Below, piece after piece: positions 1 to 6,933 of a DNA stretch of 38,973 nt. The notes beneath the pieces were generated by a model. The model saw only the letters and a program-made list of their open reading frames with translations. It made no database searches and was not told where the DNA came from. Made by a program: the position numbers and the translations under genes. This DNA comes from Candidatus Giovannonibacteria bacterium RIFOXYD1_FULL_48_21 (lineage in GTDB: Bacteria > Patescibacteriota > Minisyncoccia > JACPKW01 > UBA11713): assembly GCA_001778985.1 (NCBI GenBank), contig MFIU01000003.1:1-38973 (forward strand), in the 5' to 3' direction. Position 1 is the first letter of the stretch. Each line of letters begins with the position of its first letter.

Positions 1-1357
1 TGTTGCCAAAGAGAGAAGTGGTCGCGGTTCCTCCGATGGTGACGCCGGAGATGGAAGAAAGTCTGGTGGAGGAGGAGTTCAGAGTGCGTAAGATGTTCGC
101 CGCGTCATCCCAGAAGAAGTTGGCGTTGTCCTGCTGCAGGTTTCCCGAAGCGTCCACGAAAAGAACCGAGCCTGCTGTTCCGCTGGTAACCACCGCGCCA
201 ATCTCCATTCCAGCACCCCCAGAAGAATCTGTTCCGCATTGGACCACGCCAGAGGCGGAGGTTTCCAAAACCGAAGCGCCGTTGCAGTTTAGAATAGTAT
301 CCAGCCGTATTCCACCGCCAGTTATAGCCAAGCCGTTGGCAAAGGTAGAAGTCGCCGTTGTTGAGGTCGCGTTAATTACCGGCAGAGATAAACCGGCGTA
401 AAGAGTGGAGGTTGGGGCCGCGAAGTTGCCAATCGATTGGATGGAGAGAATCGAGCCCGGAGTCGAGGTGCCGATGCCGACAAAGTCTCCGGCATCAGTC
501 AGGCGAACAATAGTGCCGTCATCGGTCCAGCCGCTGGTGTTAGAACTTCCTCCGCCGCAGCCGGAACAGCTCCCAGTAATGGTTAGATTTCCAACGGTGA
601 GATTATCAGTATTCACCGTGCTCGCCCCAGAAGGAACCTGTATCTCCCGGATCGTTACCGTCCCCAGATTGTCGATATGCTGGGAAAGAGCGAGAGAGCG
701 CGCCACCTGTGTAATTTTATCCGACAAAGTTTTGTCAAGGTTCGACAACTTTTGGTCAACTTCTTCGGAAGACAGCCCGGCCACAAGTTTTTCAATAATT
801 CTTTCAGTACTGCGTCCTCCTTCCACCCGGAGCCCGTTCGTCTGTGAGCGTTCGAGCTCGGCCTGAAGTTTTTTGACCTCCTCCCGAAGCGGCTCGAGCT
901 CATTCGGACCGAGGGTCAATGTGAGCGGCAATTCGGAGACTGGCCTCGCGCCGAGCAACGACAATTTCAACGAGCGGCCAAAATCTTCCAAGCGAAACCC
1001 AAACGTAGCAAATAATCCAGCAACTTGGTCAGAGTCGCCGAGGTTAAGCGGGGAGGACGCAAAGATAAAAAGTGATATGAAAATAACGGCCAGAACCAGG
1101 CCTGTTTTCAGGCCCGGAAGCCGACTTCGGTATTCAAAATGCTTTAAAAGTTTATCTTCGGGCTTTTTCCGAAAATAATCAGTTTCGGCGACCAGCCGCA
1201 AGATGGCGTTATATTCCTCATCAGTATAAAAACGCCACCCGTGTAGGTCCCGACTGGCCTTTGGAATTTTGCCTTCTGACTCCCAATTCAAAAAGGTGGT
1301 CTTGGCCACGCCAAGCCGCTTTATTAAATCGGCTACGTTGTGAGAAACAGGGCTCAA
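1..1357 (-). CDS. Large surface/tail-fibre-like protein (3' end outside window): N-terminal MerR-like HTH, TM helix, coiled coil, Ser/Thr/Gly-rich repetitive extracellular region
   Basis: Manual translation of the minus strand is open from a TTG at 1357 (AGGA Shine-Dalgarno 7 nt upstream) to the window edge: LSPVSHNVADLIKRLGVAKTTFLNWESEGKIPKASRDLHGWRFYTDEEY...TGLVLAVIFISLFIFAS...VGIGTSTPGSILSIQ...ATSTTATSTFANGLAITGGGIRLDT. Not in the ORF track, probably because it runs off the edge. Confidence 0.85.
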   Translation of the reverse strand, partial: MSPVSHNVADLIKRLGVAKTTFLNWESEGKIPKASRDLHGWRFYTDEEYNAILRLVAETDYFRKKPEDKLLKHFEYRSRLPGLKTGLVLAVIFISLFIFASSPLNLGDSDQVAGLFATFGFRLEDFGRSLKLSLLGARPVSELPLTLTLGPNELEPLREEVKKLQAELERSQTNGLRVEGGRSTERIIEKLVAGLSSEEVDQKLSNLDKTLSDKITQVARSLALSQHIDNLGTVTIREIQVPSGASTVNTDNLTVGNLTITGSCSGCGGGSSNTSGWTDDGTIVRLTDAGDFVGIGTSTPGSILSIQSIGNFAAPTSTLYAGLSLPVINATSTTATSTFANGLAITGGGIRLDTILNCNGASVLETSASGVVQCGTDSSGGAGMEIGAVVTSGTAGSVLFVDASGNLQQDNANFFWDDAANILRTLNSSSTRLSSISGVTIGGTATTSLFGN

Positions 1358-1390
1358 AAAAGAATCCTGATTTGCTCTTTGTCAGAAACA

Positions 1391-1415
1391 TAAAAAGAGC
1401 CTCGAAAAGGCCCTT
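1391..1415 (-). terminator. Terminator-like hairpin in the leader of the surface-protein gene (possible attenuator)
   Basis: Minus strand AAGGGCCT-TTTCG-AGGCTCTT followed by TTTAT, between predicted TSS and TTG start. Confidence 0.5.
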
Positions 1416-1433
1416 CCCATAGAACGCGTTAGC

Positions 1434-1450
1434 TGTATACATAGTATACA
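1434..1450. promoter_or_regulatory. 17-bp perfect palindrome overlapping the minus-strand -10 (candidate operator)
   Basis: TGTATAC-ATA-GTATACA. Confidence 0.5.
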
Positions 1451-1471
1451 TGGATACCTGCGTGAATTCAA
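1443..1471 (-). promoter_or_regulatory. Sigma70-like promoter for the surface-protein gene
   Basis: Minus strand TTGAAT (1471-1466), 17 nt, TATACT (1448-1443). Confidence 0.55.
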
Positions 1472-1476
1472 ACGGC

Positions 1477-1485
1477 TGTGGATAA
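1477..1485. promoter_or_regulatory. Perfect DnaA-box 9-mer between divergent promoters
   Basis: TGTGGATAA = reverse complement of TTATCCACA. Confidence 0.5.
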
Positions 1486-1489
1486 CTCC

Positions 1490-1518
1490 TTGACGTGCTC
1501 CAGCCTCCGGTGTATTAT
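1490..1518 (+). promoter_or_regulatory. Sigma70-like promoter of the orphan transcript
   Basis: TTGACG (1490-1495), 17 nt, TATTAT (1513-1518). Confidence 0.65.
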
Positions 1519-1577
1519 TTTAATAGAGTCTCAAAAATGGAACGCTCTTTAACGAGTCAAATTCTCTGCCGATTATC

Positions 1578-1601
1578 AAGGAGAAATTAAAGGAGAAATT
1601 A
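1578..1601 (+). repeat. Tandem 12-nt direct repeat AAGGAGAAATTA x2 within the candidate RNA
   Basis: Two exact adjacent copies, 1578-1589 and 1590-1601. Confidence 0.8.
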
Positions 1602-1700
1602 TTAGTTAATATTGTTCTTTGTTCCGACATAGAAAGGATAGATAGCGGAAGGCGAGGAGGTCCTTCCCAAAACGCAATTAGCCGGCAGAGAACGGAACCG

Positions 1701-1739
1701 AAGGCCCCACAGCTCGAAACATAGCACGGGGCCTTTTTT
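1701..1739 (+). terminator. Rho-independent terminator
   Basis: AAGGCCCC...GGGGCC followed by TTTTTT. Confidence 0.75.
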
Positions 1740-1740
1740 G

Positions 1741-2025
1741 TTACTTTTTTATAAGCCCGAAACGGTGCATTACCCTCAAAATACGCTTCTTATTGACCTG
1801 AAGCTCTTTGGCTATCCTCCGGTGTCCGTATGATGGGTGAAGGCGTAAGATTTCTTCCAATTTGGCCTTCAAGACCAAATCCTTCGAAAGTGTGTCCGAA
1901 CGGTAGTAAAGGGTCGAGCGCGTAATCCCGAGCTAAGCCGTATAGTTAAGGATGGCCATTAGTTCATAAAGTGTGAGCGGTAAGTTTTGACACAGCGTGC
2001 GGTAATATAAAAGATGCCGCACAAC
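1741..2025 (-). pseudogene. IS3-type transposase OrfB N-terminal (HTH_21) remnant, with internal stop and no catalytic domain
   Basis: Minus-strand frame: VVRHLLYYRTLCQNLPLTLYELMAILNYTA*LGITRSTLYYRSDTLSKDLVLKAKLEEILRLHPSYGHRRIAKELQVNKKRILRVMHRFGLIKK*; the YGHRRI...NKKRILRVMHRFGL pattern is typical of IS3 OrfB. Confidence 0.75.
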
Positions 2026-2041
2026 TTAAATCCTTAATAAC

Positions 2042-2080
2042 GTATGCTATTGTATGCTATAGACGTATACTATTGTATAC
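2042..2080. repeat. Duplicated GTATRC-TATT-GTATRC motif
   Basis: GTATGCTATTGTATGC (2042-2057) and GTATACTATTGTATAC (2065-2080), 23-nt period. Confidence 0.6.
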
Positions 2081-2082
2081 TA

Positions 2083-2802
2083 CTAGCTACCAGTTTTCTC
2101 TAGAGACAAGGAGCTGTAAATAACTAAAAGCCCGGCAATCGTGGCCAGCTCCGCGAGGATGACTATCCAAAAGCCGTAAAGCGGAAACGCGCTCAAGACA
2201 AAAGCTAAAAAAGCGGCCGCGGCCAAAAGAACGAAACCCGCGCCCAACCGCAAGCCTTTGGCTCTGACCGAAACCTCCTTGATATAAGCCGAACTGTAAA
2301 AAAAGAAAAAGAGGCCCGAGAAAAGGCTTAAGGCGGTTCCTCCGATGCCTATCAGCAATCTCACCCAGGCCGCTCCCCCATGGCTCCAGCTTATCAATCC
2401 AACGCCGTCCACAACGATTTCATGCAATCTAGCCGGCCCTAAATCCCAAAGGCTGAAAATAAAAACCAAAATTCCGGTCCCTAAAACCGAATAAAAAGCA
2501 TAGGGAGAAAACGCGGCATAATTTATGCCTCCCAATTTAAAGATTAAAGAAAGAAAAACAGCTATGCCGGCGTACAGAAAAAGATGAGCAAAAACGAAAA
2601 ACCCCTGAACTAATATCGGGGAGTCCGGCACGAAAAAAGGAAAACCGAGGAAGGCGAAGAAAACGCCGAAAACCAGGTAAAAGGAGGCGAAGTTTTGAAC
2701 CAAGGCGTTGCCGGATTGGCGGAAAGAAACCCGCAGTCTTTGCGCGAGCAAAAAGCAGACCAGGGCGTTAAGCAAATCAATAAACGAACTTAAGGAAAAC
2801 AT
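2083..2802 (-). CDS. Hypothetical multi-pass membrane protein
   Basis: 239-aa ORF with several hydrophobic segments. Confidence 0.7.
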   Translation of the reverse strand: MFSLSSFIDLLNALVCFLLAQRLRVSFRQSGNALVQNFASFYLVFGVFFAFLGFPFFVPDSPILVQGFFVFAHLFLYAGIAVFLSLIFKLGGINYAAFSPYAFYSVLGTGILVFIFSLWDLGPARLHEIVVDGVGLISWSHGGAAWVRLLIGIGGTALSLFSGLFFFFYSSAYIKEVSVRAKGLRLGAGFVLLAAAAFLAFVLSAFPLYGFWIVILAELATIAGLLVIYSSLSLEKTGS

Positions 2803-2810
2803 TCTTTAAA

Positions 2811-3389
2811 TTATAGCAAACTTGACAAAAAGTCGTAGGCGCGCGTCGAGAGATAAGCTAGAGAGACGTTAAAAATCGCGTTGCCCAATCCCAGCGGAAT
2901 CATCACGCGCCAGAAAGGATATCGCGCGATACCGGCGGAAATAGTGATGAAGTCGTTGGAAAAAGGCACGAACGAACCGTACAACAAACAAAACAAAGGC
3001 AAGATTTTGGGATGCGTCGAATTAAAAGAATAAATCTGCTGAAAAATTCTTTGCACGCCCTCCGGAGCAATGGCGCCCCCGCGATAACCGACGTAATAGG
3101 AAGTGGAGTCCCCCAGCATAACTCCGCCGGCGGCCGAGAAGCCCAAAAACAGCGGGTTAAGACCGCCGGTGGCGAGCGTAATGAGAAATAAATGATAAGG
3201 AACGCCGCTGAAAGTTGTCAGCCCTCCCAAAAAAGCCAGGATAAAAAGAAGGGCGTATGCGTTGTTCACGCCGATTAAATCAACGATGCGTTCCGGGCTG
3301 GAATAGGCAAACAGATAAAAAGAAAGGCTGGCAAAAAATAAGAGGGGCAGAATCCCCAGTAGATACTTTAATTTTTTCTTATCAATCAT
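2811..3389 (-). CDS. DedA/VTT (SNARE-associated-like) family membrane protein
   Basis: GxPYHLFLITLATGG...GDSTSYYVGYRGG pattern and TM segments. Confidence 0.65.
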   Translation of the reverse strand: MIDKKKLKYLLGILPLLFFASLSFYLFAYSSPERIVDLIGVNNAYALLFILAFLGGLTTFSGVPYHLFLITLATGGLNPLFLGFSAAGGVMLGDSTSYYVGYRGGAIAPEGVQRIFQQIYSFNSTHPKILPLFCLLYGSFVPFSNDFITISAGIARYPFWRVMIPLGLGNAIFNVSLAYLSTRAYDFLSSLL

Positions 3390-3738
3390 CAGCGAAAATA
3401 CGGATGACTCTAGCCTCTATTTGCTTTTCATCATTTGGAGAGCCGACCACAATCACGTAACTGCCGACCCGCAAAGCCTCCTTGGTAATAAATTGTCTCC
3501 CCTTCCTGACTCGCGTATCGCTTTCAATCAAAATTGATTTTTCTCTGTCATTCTCGTCTATGATGGTAAAGCCGCCGTCATGGATTTCCGTGATTTTGCC
3601 AAAATACTGGTCTTCTGCCCAGCGCTGGAAAAACCCGGTTTTGATTCCAGCCGCGAACATAACGGCGTTAATCAGCACGACGGCCAGCAAGAACCCGACA
3701 AAAACAAAAATAATGCGTTTAAGAATGGGGTAATTCAT
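3382..3738 (-). CDS. Hypothetical membrane-anchored protein (DUF5666/OB-like)
   Basis: 118 aa; N-terminal TM then a beta-rich domain; overlaps the next start by 8 nt. Confidence 0.6.
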   Translation of the reverse strand: MNYPILKRIIFVFVGFLLAVVLINAVMFAAGIKTGFFQRWAEDQYFGKITEIHDGGFTIIDENDREKSILIESDTRVRKGRQFITKEALRVGSYVIVVGSPNDEKQIEARVIRIFADD

Positions 3739-3785
3739 TATTAAAATATTACCATAAACTTCGGGAAAGAAATTAATAAAATAGA

Positions 3786-3814
3786 AAAGGCCTGAAATGG
3801 CAGGCCTCTTCTAT
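3786..3814 (-). terminator. Terminator downstream of the metalloprotease remnant
   Basis: Minus strand GAGGCCTGccatttCAGGCCTTTTC. Confidence 0.6.
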
Positions 3815-3833
3815 AATAAGTGTTTCTTATTGA

Positions 3834-4028
3834 TTACAGAGCACAACCCGGTCCAGCACTTATATTTCCAGTGCCGTAGAGCGCATCCATACCCAGTTTA
3901 TCTCCCAAACCTAAAGTTCGTTTCTGAATTTCTCCCAGGCCCGCAAATTTGTACATCGTGAGACATCCGCTTCTGGGTGGATTATCATGACCCAATCCGG
4001 CTACATGGCCGAATTCGTGAGAGGCAAC
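3834..4028 (-). pseudogene. 5'-truncated matrixin-type zinc metalloprotease remnant
   Basis: Minus strand VASHEFGHVAGLGHDNPPRSGCLTMYKFAGLGEIQKRTLGLGDKLGMDALYGTG...*; HExxHxxGxxH retained but an in-frame TAA lies two codons upstream. Confidence 0.75.
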
Positions 4029-4131
4029 ATTTTAAACCTTTTGTTTCGGTAAATGTATAGCATGATAGGGATTAGTTGTAAAGTCTTTTTTAGCATGGGG
4101 AAATTTCTTTTCGCGTTTGCAAATTCCTGTC

Positions 4132-4205
4132 TGGCGGGAGCGCCAGGATTCGAACCTGGATTACTGGTTTTGGAGACCAGAGTCCTGCCGTTGAACGACG
4201 CTCCC
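4132..4205 (-). tRNA. tRNA-Trp(CCA), CCA encoded
   Basis: Cloverleaf: acceptor GGGAGCG/CGCTCCC, anticodon arm CTGGT-CTCCAAA-ACCAG, T-loop TTCGAAT. Confidence 0.93.
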
Positions 4206-4445
4206 ACTTATTAACTCTTTTAATAATTTCCTTGCCTTTCCCCCACCCTTGAAATATTTTTCTCTGGCTTGAGCTCTTGCTTTTGTATCAAACTCTTCCT
4301 TATAAACCAAGTCGAGTGGCCTTCGATTCTTAGTTGAAATAACTAAACCTTCCTGATGTTGCATCAAGCGTAATTCAAGATTTCCAGTAAAACCAACATA
4401 CAATTTACCATCTTTCTTACTTTTCAGAACATAAACTGTAAACAT
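4161..4445 (-). CDS. GIY-YIG single-domain endonuclease (copy 1); 3' end reads into tRNA-Trp
   Basis: MFTVYVLKSKKDGKLYVGFTGNLELRLMQHQEG...STKNRRPLDLVYKEEF. Confidence 0.85.
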   Translation of the reverse strand: MFTVYVLKSKKDGKLYVGFTGNLELRLMQHQEGLVISTKNRRPLDLVYKEEFDTKARAQAREKYFKGGGKARKLLKELISGSVVQRQDSGLQNQ

Positions 4446-4458
4446 TTTTAAGGATTCG

Positions 4459-4474
4459 CCCGGCAGCTGCCGGG
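4459..4474. repeat. 16-bp perfect palindrome upstream of GIY-YIG copy 1
   Basis: CCCGGCAGCTGCCGGG. Confidence 0.85.
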
Positions 4475-4484
4475 TTGGAGAGCG

Positions 4485-5219
4485 TCATGATGCCGTTTCA
4501 CCATACCCCCGTTTTTCTTCTCTTAAAATTCTCAAATGCGCCGAGTGGAACAAGAGCGAAAGCCAGGAAATCGAGATGGACATTATGATAAGCGTTTCGG
4601 CCGCGATATCCAAAGTTCTACTATATGGTATCAAAATCAGCAAGAGGACGCCTATCCAGGCGAGCGTCAGACGGACTCTGTCCAGCGCGAATTTATAATC
4701 TTCACCCGAGGAGAAAATATTTCCTCCGGAAGCTTTAAACTCGAGCATCCTTATAAAACCCAGAAAAATCCAGCCGGTGAAAAACCACCAAAAAAATTCC
4801 TCGCGCAAAAACCCCTGAATGATGAGAAAATAACCAAGCGTCAGAGCCAAGAATAAATCTCGGCTCACGTCCAGCATCGCCCCGAGTTTCGTCACGCGAT
4901 TATTATTCCGCGCTAGCGAACCGTCGAGCATGTCGGTAAAGCCGGCGAAAAGCGCTGTCAGAAAAATTACCAAAGGAGGGGCGCTGATTGAAAAAAGATA
5001 AATCAGCAAAAACACCAAGACAAACCCAAAAAGGCTGACGGCGTTCGGCGCGAGAAAAGTCAGGCGGTCAGTCATAAATTTCAAAGACTTATCCCGCCAG
5101 TCCGCTTCCGAGCTCGTGGTGTGCGAAAGGAAGAGATGCAGGGTTTCTTTTTTCAAAACCAGCGGCAGCAGAAAATAGCCGAGAAGAGCCGCTAGCGCGA
5201 AAACCCCCAAGGACGGCAT
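4485..5219 (-). CDS. CDP-alcohol phosphatidyltransferase family protein
   Basis: DMLDGSLARNNNRVTKLGAMLDVSRD matches the DG-x2-AR-x8-G-x3-D-x3-D motif. Confidence 0.9.
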   Translation of the reverse strand: MPSLGVFALAALLGYFLLPLVLKKETLHLFLSHTTSSEADWRDKSLKFMTDRLTFLAPNAVSLFGFVLVFLLIYLFSISAPPLVIFLTALFAGFTDMLDGSLARNNNRVTKLGAMLDVSRDLFLALTLGYFLIIQGFLREEFFWWFFTGWIFLGFIRMLEFKASGGNIFSSGEDYKFALDRVRLTLAWIGVLLLILIPYSRTLDIAAETLIIMSISISWLSLLFHSAHLRILREEKRGYGETAS

Positions 5220-5221
5220 AG

Positions 5222-5380
5222 TTACGCCTTGGCCTCTTTATGCAAGGTGCGCTTTTTGCACCAGCTGCAAAACTTTTGGAATTCGAGCTTCCGCTCCACC
5301 TTTTTCTTGTTCTTGCTCGAGTAGTAGTTGAAGCGCTTGCAGACCGAACACTGAAATTTTATTAAATTTACTTGCGCCAT
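5222..5380 (-). CDS. rpmG: 50S ribosomal protein L33
   Basis: MAQVNLIKFQCSVCKRFNYYSSKNKKKVERKLEFQKFCSWCKKRTLHKEAKA*; short, so not in the ORF track. Confidence 0.9.
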   Translation of the reverse strand: MAQVNLIKFQCSVCKRFNYYSSKNKKKVERKLEFQKFCSWCKKRTLHKEAKA

Positions 5381-5400
5381 GTTTATCCGCTAAAAGCGGG

Positions 5401-5473
5401 AGCCGATGGCCGGAATCGAACCGGCGACCTTTCCCTTACCATGGGAATGCTCTGCCGTCTGAGCTACATCGGC
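5401..5473 (-). tRNA. tRNA-Thr(GGU)
   Basis: Acceptor GCCGATG/CATCGGC; anticodon arm TTCCC-ATGGTAA-GGGAA; CCA not encoded. Confidence 0.93.
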
Positions 5474-5527
5474 CTTCACGTTAAAACCTAGTTTATCAAA
5501 AATACGGCAAATGGTAAAATAAGTACA

Positions 5528-6517
5528 ATGAAACAAAAAATAGCGATTGTAGCTTTGGCCGTCGCGGTAATCGCGGCTTTCGTTTGGCTGGCGTGGCCCA
5601 ACGAAAAACAGGCGCCGAAAATCTATCGCATCGGCATCATAAAACCCTCGCCCTCCTTGGAGCCGGCGGTGAATGGTTTTAAAGCGGAGATGTCAAAATT
5701 GGGATATCAAGAAGGAGTGAATATAGAATACGTTCCCGTAGAAGCCGCGCCAGACAAGGCCGTAACTGAAGAGCGTTTTAAAGAATTGATTGAGTCCCCC
5801 GTAGATTTAATAGTGGTCACTGGCGTTCGCGAAACGCTCTCCATCAAAGGAGCCACGGAGAAATTCGCTCCAACCCTGCCCATCGTCTTCGGCGTGGTTT
5901 CCGACCCGGTTGGGAGCGGCGTCGTTAAATCCACGCAAAACTCCGGCAATAATTTGACCGGGGTTACGCCCGCCAATGAAACTTTGGTGGCCAAACGCGC
6001 CAGGCTCGTTTTGGACCTTATCCCCTCGGCGAAACGATTAGTCATAGCTTGGAATAATCCTAACACCAGCGGCATCGACAACCTGCGCGGCAAAATAAAG
6101 GAGCTTGGCGTCGAACTCTTCGAGAAGAAAGTCGAAAATGCGCAGGAGCTGGATAATTTTCTAGCAACATTTAAACCGCGGCCGAGCGACGTTTATTTAA
6201 GAGCGACTGATACTGTGAGCGCGGATAGGGTCAAAGAAATTATTGAGTGGGGGCTTAAAAACAAGGTGCCGGTTTCAGGAACCAATATCGGAGACGTGGA
6301 GCGAGGCGCGTTTATGAGCTACGGGGCGGATTATGAATCAATCGGCACGCAGGTAGCGCGCTTGGCGGACAGAATCTTAAAAGGCAGCAAGCCTTCGGAA
6401 CTGCCCATAGAGCCGCCGGGCAAAGTGGAGCTCGTAGTCAATTTGCAAACCGCCGAAAAACTTGGTATTATCATTCCTCAAGCGGCCTCAATCGGCGTCA
6501 ACAAATTCATCAAATAA
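5528..6517 (+). CDS. ABC transporter substrate-binding protein (COG2984-like)
   Basis: Signal/TM N-terminus then YRIGIIKPSPSLEPAVNGFKAEMSKLGYQEGVNIEY...PIVFGVVSDPVGSGVV. Confidence 0.85.
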   Translation: MKQKIAIVALAVAVIAAFVWLAWPNEKQAPKIYRIGIIKPSPSLEPAVNGFKAEMSKLGYQEGVNIEYVPVEAAPDKAVTEERFKELIESPVDLIVVTGVRETLSIKGATEKFAPTLPIVFGVVSDPVGSGVVKSTQNSGNNLTGVTPANETLVAKRARLVLDLIPSAKRLVIAWNNPNTSGIDNLRGKIKELGVELFEKKVENAQELDNFLATFKPRPSDVYLRATDTVSADRVKEIIEWGLKNKVPVSGTNIGDVERGAFMSYGADYESIGTQVARLADRILKGSKPSELPIEPPGKVELVVNLQTAEKLGIIIPQAASIGVNKFIK

Positions 6518-6531
6518 CGCGTGGGTGGCGG
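6518..6531 (+). repeat. 14-bp direct repeat (upstream copy of the tRNA-Tyr 5' end)
   Basis: CGCGTGGGTGGCGG, identical to 6832-6845. Confidence 0.9.
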
Positions 6532-6561
6532 CCAGCCCACGGCTGGTCGGCCTAGGGCCGA
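6532..6561 (+). repeat. Two abutting REP-like hairpins
   Basis: CCAGCC-CAC-GGCTGG then TCGGCC-TAG-GGCCGA. Confidence 0.85.
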
Positions 6562-6577
6562 AGTGGTTATAGTTGTT

Positions 6578-6829
6578 ATGTATTATGTGTATATTTTAAA
6601 GAGCGAGAAAACTGGTAAGCTCTATAAAGGGCTGACTAGTGATTTGAAGCGAAGATTAAATGAGCATAATAATAGAGAGGAAAAATCTACCAAAAATGGA
6701 GCTCCTTGGAAGTTAATTTACTATGAAGCCTTCAGTAATAAAACTGACGCAAGAAGAGAAGAATTATTTCTTAAGTCGGGAAAGGGGAAAGAAAGAATTA
6801 AATATTTACTTACCCAAACCTTAAGATAA
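6578..6829 (+). CDS. GIY-YIG single-domain endonuclease (copy 2)
   Basis: MYYVYILKSEKTGKLYKGLTSDLKRRLNEHNNREEKSTKNGAPWKLIYYEAF; the ATG at 6578 is preferred over the GTG at 6521. Confidence 0.87.
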   Translation: MYYVYILKSEKTGKLYKGLTSDLKRRLNEHNNREEKSTKNGAPWKLIYYEAFSNKTDARREELFLKSGKGKERIKYLLTQTLR

Positions 6830-6832
6830 ATC

Positions 6833-6917
6833 GCGTGGGTGGCGGAGTGGTCAATCGCACTTGGCTGTAAACCAAGCGCCCTAACGGGCTACGGGGGTTC
6901 GAATCCCTCCCCACGCA
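6833..6917 (+). tRNA. tRNA-Tyr(GUA)
   Basis: Class II tRNA: acceptor GCGTGGG/CCCACGC, anticodon arm CTTGG-CTGTAAA-CCAAG, long variable arm. Confidence 0.93.
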
Positions 6918-6933
6918 CTTTGTCTAGAAAATT

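Larger units (their letters stand above)
1525..1740 (+). ncRNA. Candidate orphan structured RNA (about 215 nt)
   Basis: Promoter upstream, terminator at 1701-1739, 10-bp long-range stem TTCTCTGCCG (1562-1571)/CGGCAGAGAA (1683-1692), hairpin GGAAGG..CCTTCC, and no ORF beyond a 17-aa sORF (1537). Confidence 0.5.

Noticed and set aside
3-1178. Plus-strand ORFs 3..401, 405..866 and 873..1178
   Set aside because: Antisense to a continuous minus-strand surface-protein frame with clear domain structure; low-complexity translations.
1221-1451. 76-aa ORF starting at the GTATAC palindrome
   Set aside because: Out of frame with the HTH-containing surface ORF and covers its promoter and leader.
4001-4207. 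68-aa minus-strand ORF
   Set aside because: Consists mostly of translated tRNA-Trp sequence plus the junction before the metalloprotease remnant.
4196-4486. Short inverted similarity (GAGCGTC) flanking GIY-YIG copy 1
   Set aside because: Only 7 bp and inverted; not convincing as a target-site duplication.
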